This document shows positions 31,938 to 42,651 of a stretch of DNA of 64,000 bases, in pieces. The DNA is from Maniola hyperantus (lineage: Eukaryota; Arthropoda; Insecta; Lepidoptera; Nymphalidae). Every line of letters begins with the position of its first letter. Position 1 is the first letter of the stretch. The notes under the pieces are model-generated. The model saw only the letters and a list, made by a program, of their open reading frames with translations. It searched no databases and was not told the origin of the DNA. Location of the stretch: NCBI RefSeq assembly GCF_902806685.2, contig NC_048552.1, positions 9,761,662 through 9,825,661 on the forward strand, in the 5' to 3' direction. A program made the translations under genes and the position numbers.

Positions 31938-31948
31938 AATTTTAAGGC
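31938..31948 (+). repeat. Target-site duplication, 3' copy (jockey LINE)
   Basis: AATTTTAAGGC directly after (and partly within) the A-tail. See the 5' copy at 28241. Confidence 0.75.
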
Positions 31949-34690
31949 AGTCTGTGTCCAGATGCAGACTCATTCGACTATTAAATGCTTTGCGTTTAGG
32001 TCATTTTAATTGATTGGTTGTAGTAGTAATTTTGTACCCTGTTCAGGTTAATGTTTTAGTTAGGTTAGATAAAGAGTAAAACCTCTCGGTAAGCTCTGCG
32101 CGTGTGACCAATGTCTGCGTGCAAGTTTAAAGGAGAGGACAGTCCAATAACCAATCAAAAAATAGCTTATAATGCCCTGTTTTTCTGTCTAACTTTTTAA
32201 CTCACTTCTGGTATCCTTTTCATATAAAAAAAGGTGCAGATACTCTAGAGAAAAACATCAGAATCGAAGCCAATATCTCATGACATGTGCCAATATAGTG
32301 CCGGCTCGACACAAAGGCGACCGCGATCGTTTGCGGCGGCCTTCATTGCCGCGATGACATTCACAAAAACAATGCCTCCGCCAAGAACATGGAAAATATT
32401 AAGAACTATTTTCTTTGGAATGCTTCCGCGAATGACTGTTATGAACTTAGCTATTTTTATATGCACTTAGATAAATACATAATAATTATGTACTTTCAAT
32501 GTGTTTTTAAAACTCAATACGATATAGCCTTTATGTTTTATGTGGGCAACACAAAACTTACGCTGAGAGAAATTTCCTTTTGATTTTCTCCGTCCAAAAG
32601 CGTCTCCTTTCTTTTACCGACTACCTCTAGTATCTTACAGAATCCGAAAACTGAGAAATTACCGAAATTAGGAAAGAAAATGTTCTCCCTTTGGAAAGGA
32701 AACGCGTTTGGAAGGAGAAAATCAGAAAGGCAAAGTTGAATATATTATATAACGTAACTAGTGCTGTAATAAAATTTAAGTTCTTTCCTACAATAAAGAT
32801 TTTCATTAATCATTGTTTAAATATTGAATTACTTGCTATGAATATCACAATATCACATTGTATCTACACATTCCAATTATACTACAAATCCTCATGGAAT
32901 AAAAATCGAAATTGTAATTTCCTGGCAACAACGGCTGATCGAGGGACAACAATTTGCGGTCACCGACTGATTACCAATACGAAAGCCTTACCAAAATAAC
33001 CAATTATATACCCCATTCAATTTACAACCATATTTTTAAAACTGTAAGTTCCAGATTCCATTGGGTGTAGTTGTCAAGTTAGGGTCCCATTAGGGTTATT
33101 TCGTTTAGTCAAAATTCGTCACGTTGCGGACATCTGTCGCCGGCTGTAATCGAATTGATGATCGCAAGAATCAATCGATGTTGCGTAATTCGACGATGAC
33201 AATTTCGTTTCGATTATTCGAGCGTGGTTATACGTTATTACGGCCACAATATTTTTCAATTATGACCTTTATTTCTGTGGAAATAATGATTTTGTGTATG
33301 TGACTTCTCAATTTTTTTAGCGTTAATCAGAAAAGTTAGTTTCATGGTTAGTTTGCGACTAATGTGACACACTTTTCTTTAGATATTTTGTGACATTGTT
33401 CCTGCCATGTTAATAAATGTCTGACTATTATATTATGCCTCATCTTTAAAACCCCTTTCACATCTAATACCTACATACTTGCCCACTATATTTTATTAAT
33501 TATCTTAGTTTGTTTTGTTATTCTGATTTTAATAACTCAGCAATTTGGCGTGTTTAATCATGTAGGTATGCATTCACTTACAAACATGATATACCAAAGA
33601 AAATAGAAATATATCATTTTTATTTTATGTAAAACACCGTTTACATGTCGATTGTCTACCATTTATAGTAATGGATCTTTAAAAATTAAAATAACTTATG
33701 CGCAAGTTCATCAAGCTCATAAAGTTGCGTTTTCCGCACCCTCGCGGCGTTGATTAATAAGCCGCAAATTGAATAAGCCTTCTTTGACAGCATCAATTTT
33801 CCCGCCGCTTACACAGAACGGAACCCCCAAAAATCCACTTACGGAGTCTATTTGAAATTTTGATCGACCCCAAACTTGACACCTCACATCAATTTAAGAT
33901 GTAAATTGTCAAAGCAAAGTTAAGGCAGGGCTACATGGAGTAGCGCCCGGAGCTACCTGAAATGCAAAAAGATGCATAATATTCCAAATATGAAGCTGAG
34001 GTCGACCAACTTACATAAGCATTTCCATATTCAAGGAAATTATTGAATATTTTTTTGATAAAATATGTTATTAAACGAGTTTTCTTAATGAAAAACTAAA
34101 ATCCTAGGTTTATAAGTAGATAAATAGTCAAACTAGGATTTTGGTTTTTTACTCGACCATTGTTGATTAGTAAAACAACTCCTATATCTTATAAATAATA
34201 ATTAGATTAATCTAAAGTTTTTAAATGTACGTACTTACTGTATCTTTCGTTCTGGTCGATTTAAGATACTGATAAAATTTTAAAACTGTCATAACTCGGA
34301 AGCAATGATTTGATTATACCAAGGTTAACATTATAACTGTTAAATGACGTCATATATAATTATGAAAAATATATTTATAAAAAATATTGTAATTATGTAA
34401 GACATTTCGTGACACTATCGAAGTATGAGTAATTGGGTAAGTTTACAATATTATTTTGCATAATATGTAGTTAGACTATTTCAATGTCGGTTTTTACATA
34501 CCAATAAAAAGAGAAACTGCAGGTTTTAACCGCTGGGTATAGAAACCTATGATTTTGCATGTAGGTTCTCTTATAAACGTAGATCAGCATCATTGAATTA
34601 TTAAAGAAAATCATATAATATCTTTTGACGTTTGACAGAGTAGACGTATATCGATAGCTCCTGTATTCATAATTGCAAAACAACGAACTT
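31949..34690. other. Unassigned, largely single-copy stretch between the two LINEs
   Basis: No repeat shared with the rest of the window. Patches of balanced composition (32280-32400, 33105-33250, 33700-33900) could be conserved non-coding DNA. Overlapping frames on both strands at 32278-32470 show no domain. No promoter or splice chain is seen. Confidence 0.4.
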
Positions 34691-34896
34691 ACTGCTGTAA
34701 TTACAATAAAAGTGTTTAGTGCACAAAGTTAACGATTTCTACTGTGTGGTGATCAATGTTTTTCAACCATATCTGCTCGCAAAAGTGCTAAAAATATTGT
34801 ATTAACTTCTCGCTCCATTGACTAATAAGTGACATTTTTGACAGCGACTTTTTTCAATTTATATTTCTTCCTTAATATTTTTAAACAAAATTTACA

Positions 34897-35528
34897 ATGG
34901 TTGGAACCTGTGAAGCATGCCAAGCACACATTAGTGTGACGATGAAACGCATAAAATGTACCATCTGCAACTACGTATACCATTCTGAATGTGTCAGATT
35001 TACTGGCGATTCAACGTCCGCACGAATGCAGTGGAAGTGCCCTAACTGCGTGGCAACTGAGCGAAAAGGTGGAGATAACAGTAACACAATGGTGAGAGTA
35101 GAAAAAACAAGCCAAACTGCGCGAACTGAAGCCGCCGATTCCGACAATTCGATGTCTGAATGCGATGTCCCCGCAGCCTTGACATACAACGATCCAAACC
35201 TAATAATTAGTCGATTAGAAAACATTCTAGATGCTAAGCTGCAATCGATTAAATATGAAATAGTCGAAGAATTGAAAACAACTATCTTCGCCGAATTAAA
35301 AAACGAAATAGCTTCGTTATCTTCACAACTATCTCCGAGAAAAAATTTTTCGTTAATGAGCACCTAACCCCTGAAAACAAACAGTTATTAAAATCAACAA
35401 AAAATTTAGCAAAGGAGAAAGCGTACAAGTTTGTCTGGGTTAGGAACTGCAACATTTTTTTAAGGAAAAACGAGGAAGCACCGGCACTGCACGTTCGTCT
35501 GGAAAAGGACTTAGCCAAAATAAAGTGA
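34897..35528 (+). pseudogene. LINE ORF1: PHD finger and FP-type C-terminal domain, frameshifted
   Basis: 34897-35367 opens with a zinc finger: Cys-Glu-Ala-Cys, Cys-Thr-Ile-Cys, His-Ser-Glu-Cys and Cys-Pro-Asn-Cys in the Cys4-His-Cys3 order of PHD fingers (residues about 5-51). An acidic/serine linker and the start of a coiled coil follow, then TAA. From about 35349 another frame, ending at TGA 35526-35528, encodes Asn-Glu-His-Leu-Thr-Pro-Glu-Asn-Lys and a Trp-Val-Arg-Asn-Cys-Asn-Ile-Phe stretch, the C-terminal domain shared by many LINE ORF1 proteins and the baculovirus FP protein. The middle of the usual protein is missing at the junction, so an internal deletion with frame change is likely. 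ORF1 proteins bind the element RNA. Confidence 0.75.
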
Positions 35529-35867
35529 CTTTGAATGTTAAACTAACATTAAGTTATTTATCTATAATTAATTTGGTTATTTATATTCCTTTTTTGCTGA
35601 GTATTTCTAGCACCTTTTGTAAAAATCCACATCATAACAAACAGTTTCTCATTCACACTCATCACACTAACACTTGCATTCTAAATTTAGTCTACACACA
35701 ATTTACTAATCAATGCATAAAATATATTTCTTCTTTAATTTGCATGCAACTACACATATACAACACACAATATTATTATCGCACCCAGTCTGGCTTTAAA
35801 ATAAGCATTAAAATTATTTCGTTTCGAGTTCCAAGCAAATACTATATTTTGTATCCGAACAATTTAA

Positions 35868-38864
35868 TCTGTCTTAAATTGCTTACATTATTATTATCTC
35901 ATATTATTACAATATTATCTATATATTCATATATTTATTCAATATTTTGGTACTTATTCCATACTGACGGGCGCTAATACAATAGATATATTATACCAGA
36001 ATGTCCGTGGTCTACGCACCAAAACAAACGAGTTTAGACAAAACATCTTAATCCATGATTACGACTTAATTTTAATCACGGAATCATGGCTTACTAGCGG
36101 TATCTATGATAACGAGATTTGTGACAATAGATACGATATCCTACGATGCGATCGAAACCAGGAAACGTCTACGAAAAAAATGGGTGGTGGAGTCCTATTG
36201 TGTGCATCAAAGAAGTTACATATCCAACATCAACGTGAGTGGATCTGTCCAGGTGTCGAATCCTTATGGGCAACAATACCAGCTGAATCACTGAAAATTC
36301 AAGGGCACCGCAATCTTCATATTATTTTAATATACGCGCCACCAGACTCAGAGTTGCCTATTCGACTTGAGTCAATCTCCTCTAGTCTCGTTGAAATTCT
36401 GTCAACCCACGCCAATGACTACTTAATCTTAGCTGGCGATTTTAACTTATCGAATGTTACGTGGACCGATTCCGGCCCCACTCTACAAAAACGTGGCACA
36501 GTGGAACTACAAAATGCTTTTTTAAATATTTTAGACATATGTAACCTTTCTGGCTTGGCACAACATAATACTATTTTGAACATTAAGGGTAATACTTTAG
36601 ACCTCTTGTTTAGCAATGTTGATTTTGTTGTTCACCACGGCCCTAATCCTCTCGTTACAGAAGACGTATATCATCCATGTCTGGAATTTAATCTTTCAAA
36701 TCTACTTATTCATAATACTCGCCAGAAACCCGTTAAAAGGCCCAATTTCTATAAAGGGGACTATGTTAAAATAAATGAATACCTATCAGAAATTAATTGG
36801 CACGATGTACTAGTAGCTGACTCAATTAATAAAATAACAAACATTTTTTACTCCATTCTAAATGATGCCATAAATAAATTTGTCCCAGTTAAAGTTAAAT
36901 ATAAATCTAATTTCCCTGTATGGTACTCTAAGTCTTTATCTCATATAGTGAAAGAAAAACTTCAAAAGCACAAGCAATGGAAACAAAGTAGAAACCCTCG
37001 CGATTACGACGAGTTTGTAATACTCAGGGCTCGACAAAAACTTGTACAGAGCCAGTGTTACACCTCTTACACTCGGCGTATGCAATGCTATATCCGTAAA
37101 GATCCTAAACTTCTCTTTTCTTATACAAAATCCCTAAGAAATAGTGTACAAGGATATCCCACTAAGCTTACTCTGGGTAATACTACTTACTCTGATGAAA
37201 CTTCAGCTTGTAACGGATTCAGTCAATATTTTGAGAGTGTCTTTGTAAAACCGGCTAGCTCGTACGATGTAACAAGTTCTATAAATATGAACCACAGTGA
37301 AACCATTTGTAAAATTACTGTAAGTGAAGATGATGTTTGTAAACTGCTGAAAACTTTAAAAACTAATAAGGGAGCGGGTAGTGATGGCATTCCACCTGTT
37401 TTTCTAAATAAGTGTGCTATCAAGTTAGCTATACCGCTCTCCATAATTTTTAACCTGTCCATTAATGTCTTCAGCAGTTTCCCTGACAAATGGAAAGAAG
37501 CACATATAGTACCCATACACAAAAGCGGATCAAAAACCCAAATAGAAAATTATCGACCTATATCAATCCTGAACGTGATGAGTAAGTTATTTGAAAAAGT
37601 GGTCTACAGACATATACGCCCCATTATAACTAGATCTATTCCATATGAACAGCACGGTTTCATGAAGAATCGTTCTACCGTTACAAATTTGGCTGTTTTC
37701 ACGGATTACGTACTGCAGAGCATGGACGACAGATGTCAAGTGGATGTGGTCTACACGGACTTCGAAAAAGCATTCGACCGTGTAGATCATGTTATCCTAC
37801 TTCAAAAACTAAGTGTACTTGGCATAAATGGGAGCTTGCTCCGGTGGTTCACTTCATACATTAAAAACCATATGCAAGCAGTTGTCTTGGGTAGTGCTAG
37901 AAGTGACTTCGTGACTATACCCTCAGGAGTACCTCAAGGGTCCATTCTAGGCCCCCTTTTATATAACGCCTATATATTTGACATTGGAAGCTGCTTCCAC
38001 CATGCGCAATACTTAATGTTTGCGGATGACAAAAAAGTTTTCGCCAAAATACGTTCCATTGAAGATTGTTATAAATTACAAAAAGACCTCAATGCCTTGA
38101 CAGAATACTACGCAAGGAACAGGATCTCAGTTAATGTTAAAAAGTGCCACCATATAACTTTGACTCGTAAAATAAATATAATTGAATTTGACTACATAAT
38201 CAATGGCACAAACTTACCCAGAGTGACTACCGTTAGAGATCTGGGTATCCAAGTTGATACTAAACTTTCAATGGATGTCCATATTGATATGGTAGTAAAT
38301 AGAGCTTACAAACAATTGGGTTTCATCAAACGGGTAACCCGTTCTTTTAGTAATGTGGAATGCATAAAAACACTTTACTTCGCGTATGTCCGGAGTATTC
38401 TAGAATATGCGTGTAATATCTGGTCGCCTCAATACATAATATATGCCCATAGGCTTGAAACCATACAGAGGCAGTTTCTTAAATACTTAGCTTTTAAAGA
38501 CTTTAAAAAATTTAATAGTTATGAGGAAGCGTGTACTCACTACGGTATCGGCTCACTGGAACATAGAAGGGAACAATGTGATATGTTGTTACTGCAAGCA
38601 ATTTTAACCGGCTCAATCGATTGTCCTAGCTTACTCTCAGCCTTTTCATTTAATGCTCAACCTTTAAGAACGCGTCACACGCGCCTTCTAAATGTTCCCA
38701 AATCTAACTCAAATTATGCGCGAAATTCTATAATTCCACGCTTGGTACGTACTTATAACAATCAGTTCGCTGAGTTTGACTTATTTTACCTATCAAACAA
38801 TAAATTTAAAAAGGAATTAAGAAACTATCATCGTAAAACAAAAAAAAAAGTAGCTAACATCTAA
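35868..38864 (+). CDS. LINE ORF2: endonuclease / reverse transcriptase
   Basis: The frame is open from 35868 to TAA at 38862-38864, about 998 codons. The first ATG is at 36180, but the endonuclease domain starts earlier: Tyr-Gln-Asn-Val-Arg-Gly-Leu (near 35992) and Ile-Thr-Glu-Ser-Trp-Leu (near 36075) are its N and E motifs. It continues with GGGVLL, AGDFNLSN and a Tyr-His-Pro motif in place of the usual Ser-Asp-His. RT motifs: NYRPISILN, EQHGFMKNRST, YTDFEKAFDRVDH, GVPQGSILGPLLYN and LMFADDKKVF, then RDLGIQVD. No ATG precedes the endonuclease in frame, so either its start was lost, or translation re-initiates at a non-AUG codon. No other stop or shift is seen. Confidence 0.85.
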   Translation, partial: SVLNCLHYYYLILLQYYLYIHIFIQYFGTYSILTGANTIDILYQNVRGLRTKTNEFRQNILIHDYDLILITESWLTSGIYDNEICDNRYDILRCDRNQETSTKKMGGGVLLCASKKLHIQHQREWICPGVESLWATIPAESLKIQGHRNLHIILIYAPPDSELPIRLESISSSLVEILSTHANDYLILAGDFNLSNVTWTDSGPTLQKRGTVELQNAFLNILDICNLSGLAQHNTILNIKGNTLDLLFSNVDFVVHHGPNPLVTEDVYHPCLEFNLSNLLIHNTRQKPVKRPNFYKGDYVKINEYLSEINWHDVLVADSINKITNIFYSILNDAINKFVPVKVKYKSNFPVWYSKSLSHIVKEKLQKHKQWKQSRNPRDYDEFVILRARQKLVQSQCYTSYTRRMQCYIRKDPKLLFSYTKSLRNSVQGYPTKLTLGNTTYSDETSACNGFSQYFESVFVKPASSYDVTSSINMNHSETICKITVSEDDVCKLLKTLKTNKGAGSDGIPPVFLNKCAIKLAIPLSIIFNLSINVFSSFPDKWKEAHIVPIHKSGSKTQIENYRPISILNVMSKLFEKVVYRHIRPIITRSIPYEQHGFMKNRSTVTNLAVFTDYVLQSMDDRCQVDVVYTDFEKAFDRVDHVILLQKLSVLGINGSLLRWFTSYIKNHMQAVVLGSARSDFVTIPSGVPQGSILGPLLYNAYIFDIGSCFHHAQYLMFADDKKVFAKIRSIEDCYKLQKDLNALTEYYARNRISVNVKKCHHITLTRKINIIEFDYIINGTNLPRVTTVRDLGIQVDTKLSMDVHIDMVVNRAYKQLGFIKRVTRSFSNVECIKTLYFAYVRSILEYACNIWSPQYIIYAHRLETIQRQFLKYLAFKDFKKFNSYEEACTHYGIGSLEHRREQCDMLLLQAILTGSIDCPSLLSAFSFNAQPLRTRHTRLLNVPKSNSNYARNSIIPRLVRTYNNQFAEFDLFYLSNNKFKKELRNYHRKTKKKVANI

Positions 38865-38880
38865 ATATGCATGCAATCAT

Positions 38881-38985
38881 ACACTCCCATTTACACACAC
38901 ACACACATGCACACACGCTCACACATACTCATAAGCACACACTCACATACGCATACACACACACATACAATCATACACACACTGT
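38881..38985 (+). repeat. Imperfect (CA)n tract in the LINE 3' UTR
   Basis: Runs of CACACA broken by T and G, just after the ORF2 stop. Confidence 0.8.
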
Positions 38986-39149
38986 TGTAATTTTATTTTA
39001 TTATTGTATATACCTACATTTATTCTAACTCTATTCTGTTAAAATAGTTTAATTATAATTTTAAGTAATCTCTTTTGGCCTTCTGTTATACCTAGATTTA
39101 AATTTAAATAATAATTATGTATTTACGCTGTTGATTACTTTCAAATAAA

Positions 39150-39150
<1 letters not shown>

Positions 39151-39185
<35 letters not shown>
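39151..39185 (+). other. LINE poly(A) tail
   Basis: 35 consecutive As directly after TCAAATAAAC. Its uninterrupted state suggests a recent insertion. Confidence 0.85.
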
Positions 39186-39189
<4 letters not shown>

Positions 39190-39264
39190 CTAAGAAATGA
39201 TTTTTAGAAATTTTGCCAGCGCCAACCTGGGAAGATCAGCTAATAAAAATAAACTTAAATCATT

Positions 39265-39458
39265 ACTAATATTATAAATGCGAAAATATGTCTGTCTATC
39301 CGTCCATATGTCTCTCTGTCTATTAAATTTTCATGGTCCATCCGTGTATGCGGTTTTAAAGAGTACAAATACTTGTAAATCCAGAATATCAAAGTGTTCC
39401 CACGGGGTTTGAAGAGGTGAAATGCACACGGAAGAATTCATGGGCATCACCTAGTAGG
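39265..39458 (-). repeat. Family A repeat, reverse, degraded
   Basis: AATATTATAAATGCGAAAAT, TTCATGGTCCATCCGTG, AGTGTTCCCACGGGG and GGGCATCACCTAGTAG. Confidence 0.6.
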
Positions 39459-39472
39459 TTGTGCAAATTGCC

Positions 39473-39655
39473 AGAGCCTCGATAGCTCAACGGTTAAAGG
39501 AGCGGACTGAAAACCGAAAGGTCGCCGGTTCAAATCCCACCCGTTGCACTATTGTCGTACCTACTCCTGGCACAAGCTTTACGCTTAATTGTAGGGGAAA
39601 GGGGAATATTAGTCAGTAATTAACTTGGCTAATATTCTTTTAAAAAAAGATTGTA
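39473..39655 (+). mobile_element. tRNA-derived SINE, family S2, near full length
   Basis: A-box ATAGCTCAACGGTTAAAGG, anticodon-arm GGACTGAAAACCG and B-box GGTTCAAATCCCACCC, then GTCGTACCTACTCCTGGCAC and AAGCTTTACGCTTAATTG, ending TTTTAAAAAAAG. The head resembles a tRNA, but the 5' GCCTCGA has no matching 3' acceptor strand, so this is a SINE and not a tRNA gene. Confidence 0.8.
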
Positions 39656-41154
39656 GGGGAAATACAATAAAGCTAAACGGTCAATGTAACCTCGGGAATA
39701 AAGGTTGACGCGTCGCTCCGTTTTGCATGGGCCCGATTGTCTCGTACGTCAAATTGTCACGGCCTGCCGACGTTGATCGATGGATGCACCTGCCAACCCT
39801 GCAATATAAACACTTCATAAAAACCTCTTCACGCTATTATAACTCTTAACGCCATGTATTTAAAGGGTATTATGCTGCAGATGTACGTCACGGGTCTTAG
39901 TTACTACAATGTGCCGAAAGGGTAAGAAGGAAACTTGATTTATATGATCCGAAGTTTCCAACTGCAGGATTGATTGAATGTTCAGTTGAGTTTTTATTAA
40001 CAAGTGTAATTGAGAAAAGCAGATTCATTACTTTAAAATCATAGGTAGGTGGTACTTAGGTATAGGTTATTTTGCAGAATTTGTTTTAACTGAAGTTATA
40101 TTCTAAGGTTCAAAATAGAGTTAGTATTATTTTTCTTAAAATTGTTATACATAATATAAGAAGATAATTTGGGCCGCCTTGAATCTGGAACCATTGAGTC
40201 GCTGCGACTCGTTGGATGTTGTCTTGGGGGGGAGGGAGGAAGGGGGGGGGGGTTATATTAATAAGAACAATCTACCTATGTACGCGCTCCCTATAAGCAA
40301 AAAGATAACTCTTTCCGAATCTGTGACAATCTCAAATCGTTTCATGAAAGACGACATTATTTAAGTCGAAACCGTCTCAAGAACGATGACACTATAAGAT
40401 ATCAACTCAAAATCGTGATTACTTCAAAAAAGATAAATTAAAAAACTCTTTCGTACAATGCTTCTTACACAACTAAAGACGTTTTTGACATAAATAAATA
40501 TGGTCATAAAGAAATAGGCATTTCAAGCGAACCAAATAATATTATTCTTGGCTCGGTGTCGTCGAAATAAAATACATTTTCAATACAATCTCGTTCGATG
40601 ACGCGACAATTCTTTTGTCATAATACTATATCATAATCCACGCCGATCGTAAGAAAAAGCGTAATATTGAACCTTATTTCATAGAAAATAATGTATAAGT
40701 AAAAGTAAAATAGTTAAATGGTAGGTGATATTATGGGGATTTAAAATTAAGACCACCCAAAACTTAGATTGAATGAGCTCATTACGTCAACATTTGTTGT
40801 TATAGCGATCCTGATCGCCGGTGACAGGTGGTATCGAAAAAATTACATAAGATACTTACTATCAGAAGCCAAGTAACTTTATTTTTATTTTTATTGCGAG
40901 ATAGGCTTGCGCTTGACCACAATCATGCCGGAGAAACAGAACAATGATGAGGTCTAGGATGGAGCTCGCTTGCCTAAAATATTTTTGCTCATAAACTTTT
41001 GATATTTTTAAAAAATTACTTCATCGGTACCTACGTATCTAGACGTAAGTGTACACAGACTATTTTTTGCAATAATTAAAGGAAACTATTGGGTAAATGT
41101 GAAGATATTTATTTTTAAAAAAATATTATGTACAACTACTATAGAAATAAAATA
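39656..41154. other. Unassigned stretch
   Basis: No repeat match or exon with support. It contains the G-tract at 40226. Confidence 0.35.
40226..40252 (+). repeat. G-tract, possible G-quadruplex
   Basis: Twenty-seven purines, mostly G, in runs of seven, three, two and eleven Gs separated by A. Isolated in AT-rich DNA. Confidence 0.7.
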
Positions 41155-41620
41155 CAAAAACCGGCTGAGTGGCCGGTTCCATACTCAATTATTATTGTTT
41201 TCGTCATTTTGCACGATAAATCAAAAATCATGCATAAAAATAAATAAAATCTGTTTTTTATTTAGAATATAAAGGTAAAGCCATTTCATATGATACCCCA
41301 CTTGGTACTTCTTACTTTGAAAATTGGAAATACTTACTACTTACTTAATTATTTGTTGTACCACAAAAAAATTAAAATAAAAATTATTATGTATAACAAA
41401 TCCACGGTTTTCTGATTCCTTTACTTGTGCTATAAGACCTACCTACCTGCCAATTTTTTTTCATTCTAGGTTAACGGGAAGTACTTTAGATTTTCGAGAC
41501 AGACACGATAGACAGACGGACAGACGGACAGAGGGACAGACGGACAGATAGACCGACAGACAGACACACAGACAGACAGATAGACAACGAAGTGATCCTA
41601 TAAGTCGTACGAACTACGAC
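41155..41620 (-). repeat. Family C repeat, reverse
   Basis: AAACCGGCTGAGTGGCCGG, TTTCATATGATACCCCACTT, AACGGGAAGTACTTTAG, a long GACAGACG tract and GTGATCCTATAAG. The right end is slightly degraded. Confidence 0.75.
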
Positions 41621-41715
41621 TTGTAGTTACATCCCCATGAAACATGAGAAAACAGTACCTACTTAATGATACTAATTAGTTCGTAGTATCATTAAACTAA
41701 AATCTTCAATTACAG

Positions 41716-41908
41716 ATGCGGACGGGTGCCTCGCTGGACCACATTCGTGCGATCTAATAACAAGTGAAGTCATTCTCGAAGGGGACAATGGTGAATCAAC
41801 GTCAACTGTCCACGGAGCCCCTCGGCATCTTTTGAGAGATCGACCAGTTTCACTTGAACTGTGGAATGACATGACTGGCTCTTCCAAATGTGGATCGGTT
41901 TGCACAAA
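41716..41908 (+). CDS. Candidate internal exon of an unidentified gene
   Basis: Flanked by an acceptor (TTCAATTACAG) and a GTATGA donor. The frame starting two bases in is open and continues to TAA at 41940. It reads Ala-Asp-Gly-Cys-Leu-Ala-Gly-Pro-His-Ser-Cys, an acidic stretch, and near the end Lys-Cys-Gly-Ser-Val-Cys-Thr, giving four cysteines in two close pairs. It looks extracellular, but I recognise no family. The entry phase (1) matches the exit of clip exon 1, and the exit phase (2) matches the exon candidate at 63343. The opposite strand is also open (41672-41905, minus), so strand is not certain. It does not match any repeat in the window. Confidence 0.4.
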
Positions 41909-42036
41909 GTATGAAAAAATATTATTTCGTATGGTAACTTAAAGTATAGTATAGTTAGTATGTATGTAAATATCTATGTATTTTTCCTACAGAATAATTT
42001 ATAGCATTGTATAAAAAATTGTGTAATATTCTTCTT

Positions 42037-42150
42037 ACAGTACGCGGTCGAAAGTGATGAACATCGACCTTTAGAAAGAGACAGTCGGCTAATTTCAGCT
42101 TCGTAGAGCGTTATCTCTGTCGCAAACCATCTATGTGACATGTTGTCAAT
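42037..42150 (+). repeat. Family D MITE, left half
   Basis: ACAGTACGCGGTCGAAAGTG, ATCGACCTTTAGAAAGAGAC and GTAGAGCGTTATCTCTGTCG. The right half is missing. Confidence 0.7.
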
Positions 42151-42349
42151 CAGTTCAAAATAATTATACAGAGGTGTTACAACCCCCAAATAATTTAAAG
42201 GATATGAAATGAACCAGAGTAATCGACATAGCTAAACGAGTTGCGAAGCTGAAGTAGCATAGGCGGGCACAAAGTTTGAAAAACCGATAAAATAATAATT
42301 TGAAATAAAATAATATAGAACAATAGTAAAAGTGTGTACGCTGCCTTAA

Positions 42350-42623
42350 GGTGCTGATAAACTTGAGCATTCACTTGAACATCGAGCATTCGCCGTTTTT
42401 ATTTTTGTCGAACTGAGCAACGAGCCGAGTCAAGCATAGAGCCAAATATTGCTACGAACATCTTGAGCATTCGCTAGAATGCTCATCTATTCGTCATGAA
42501 GATGTCAGACTTGACGGTCGCGTGTGCTCGCTAGAATGCTCGCTAAAATGTTCTCGTATTTTTCTGTGATGTAACATTCGTACGAATGCTCATTACAAGT
42601 GAATGCTCAAGTTTATCAGCACC
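42350..42623. mobile_element. 274-bp MITE with TTAA target duplication (piggyBac-type)
   Basis: Flanked by TTAA at 42346-42349 and 42624-42627. The ends GGTGCTGATAAACTTGAGC and GCTCAAGTTTATCAGCACC are perfect inverted repeats (28 bp each, through GCATTCACTTG). Further GAGCATTCG motifs repeat inside. The TTAA duplication is typical of piggyBac-mobilised elements, although the TIR does not begin with the common CCC. It is also flanked by an 18-bp direct repeat (42331-42348 and 42634-42651). Confidence 0.75.
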
Positions 42624-42651
42624 TTAACTTAACAGTGTGCACGCTGCCTTA

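Larger units (their letters stand above)
28252..31939 (+). mobile_element. Jockey-clade non-LTR retrotransposon, 5'-truncated
   Basis: The insertion is delimited by an 11-bp duplication (AATTTTAAGGC) at 28241 and 31938 and by a short A-tail at 31933-31939. It holds the 3' part of ORF1, a complete ORF2 and a 3' UTR of about 220 bp. Codon use is GC-rich compared with the AT-rich surroundings, and no stops or frameshifts occur, so it is young. 5' truncation within ORF1 is the normal outcome of incomplete target-primed reverse transcription. Confidence 0.85.
34700..39185 (+). mobile_element. CR1-like non-LTR retrotransposon with PHD-finger ORF1
   Basis: ORF1 (PHD finger plus FP-type C-terminus, frameshifted), ORF2 (endonuclease plus RT), a CA-rich 3' UTR, AATAAA at 39144-39149 and a 35-A tail (39151-39185). 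The 5' end is uncertain, placed by the start of sequence leading to ORF1. No target duplication was found. Clade by motif style: CR1/L2/Daphne group rather than jockey proper. Confidence 0.75.

Noticed and set aside
32278..32470. Overlapping 61- and 62-codon frames on opposite strands
   Set aside because: No way to prefer either strand, no domain and no splice support.
35525..35977. 150-codon open frame between the two LINE ORFs
   Set aside because: Composition-driven, hydrophobic and low-complexity. It lies in the inter-ORF region of the element and overlaps the real ORF2 frame.
36106..36294. 62-codon frame overlapping the LINE ORF2
   Set aside because: A shadow of the endonuclease region in another frame.
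39473..39550. tRNA gene with a Phe-like anticodon arm
   Set aside because: The 5' acceptor strand GCCTCGA has no complementary 3' strand, and a SINE body follows. A reverse copy exists at 10120.
14667..41908. Clip exon 3 spliced at GTGATG to the exon at 41716 as the main transcript
   Set aside because: Phase fits, but the donor is poor and exon 3 already has an in-frame stop and AATAAA. Mentioned only as an alternative.
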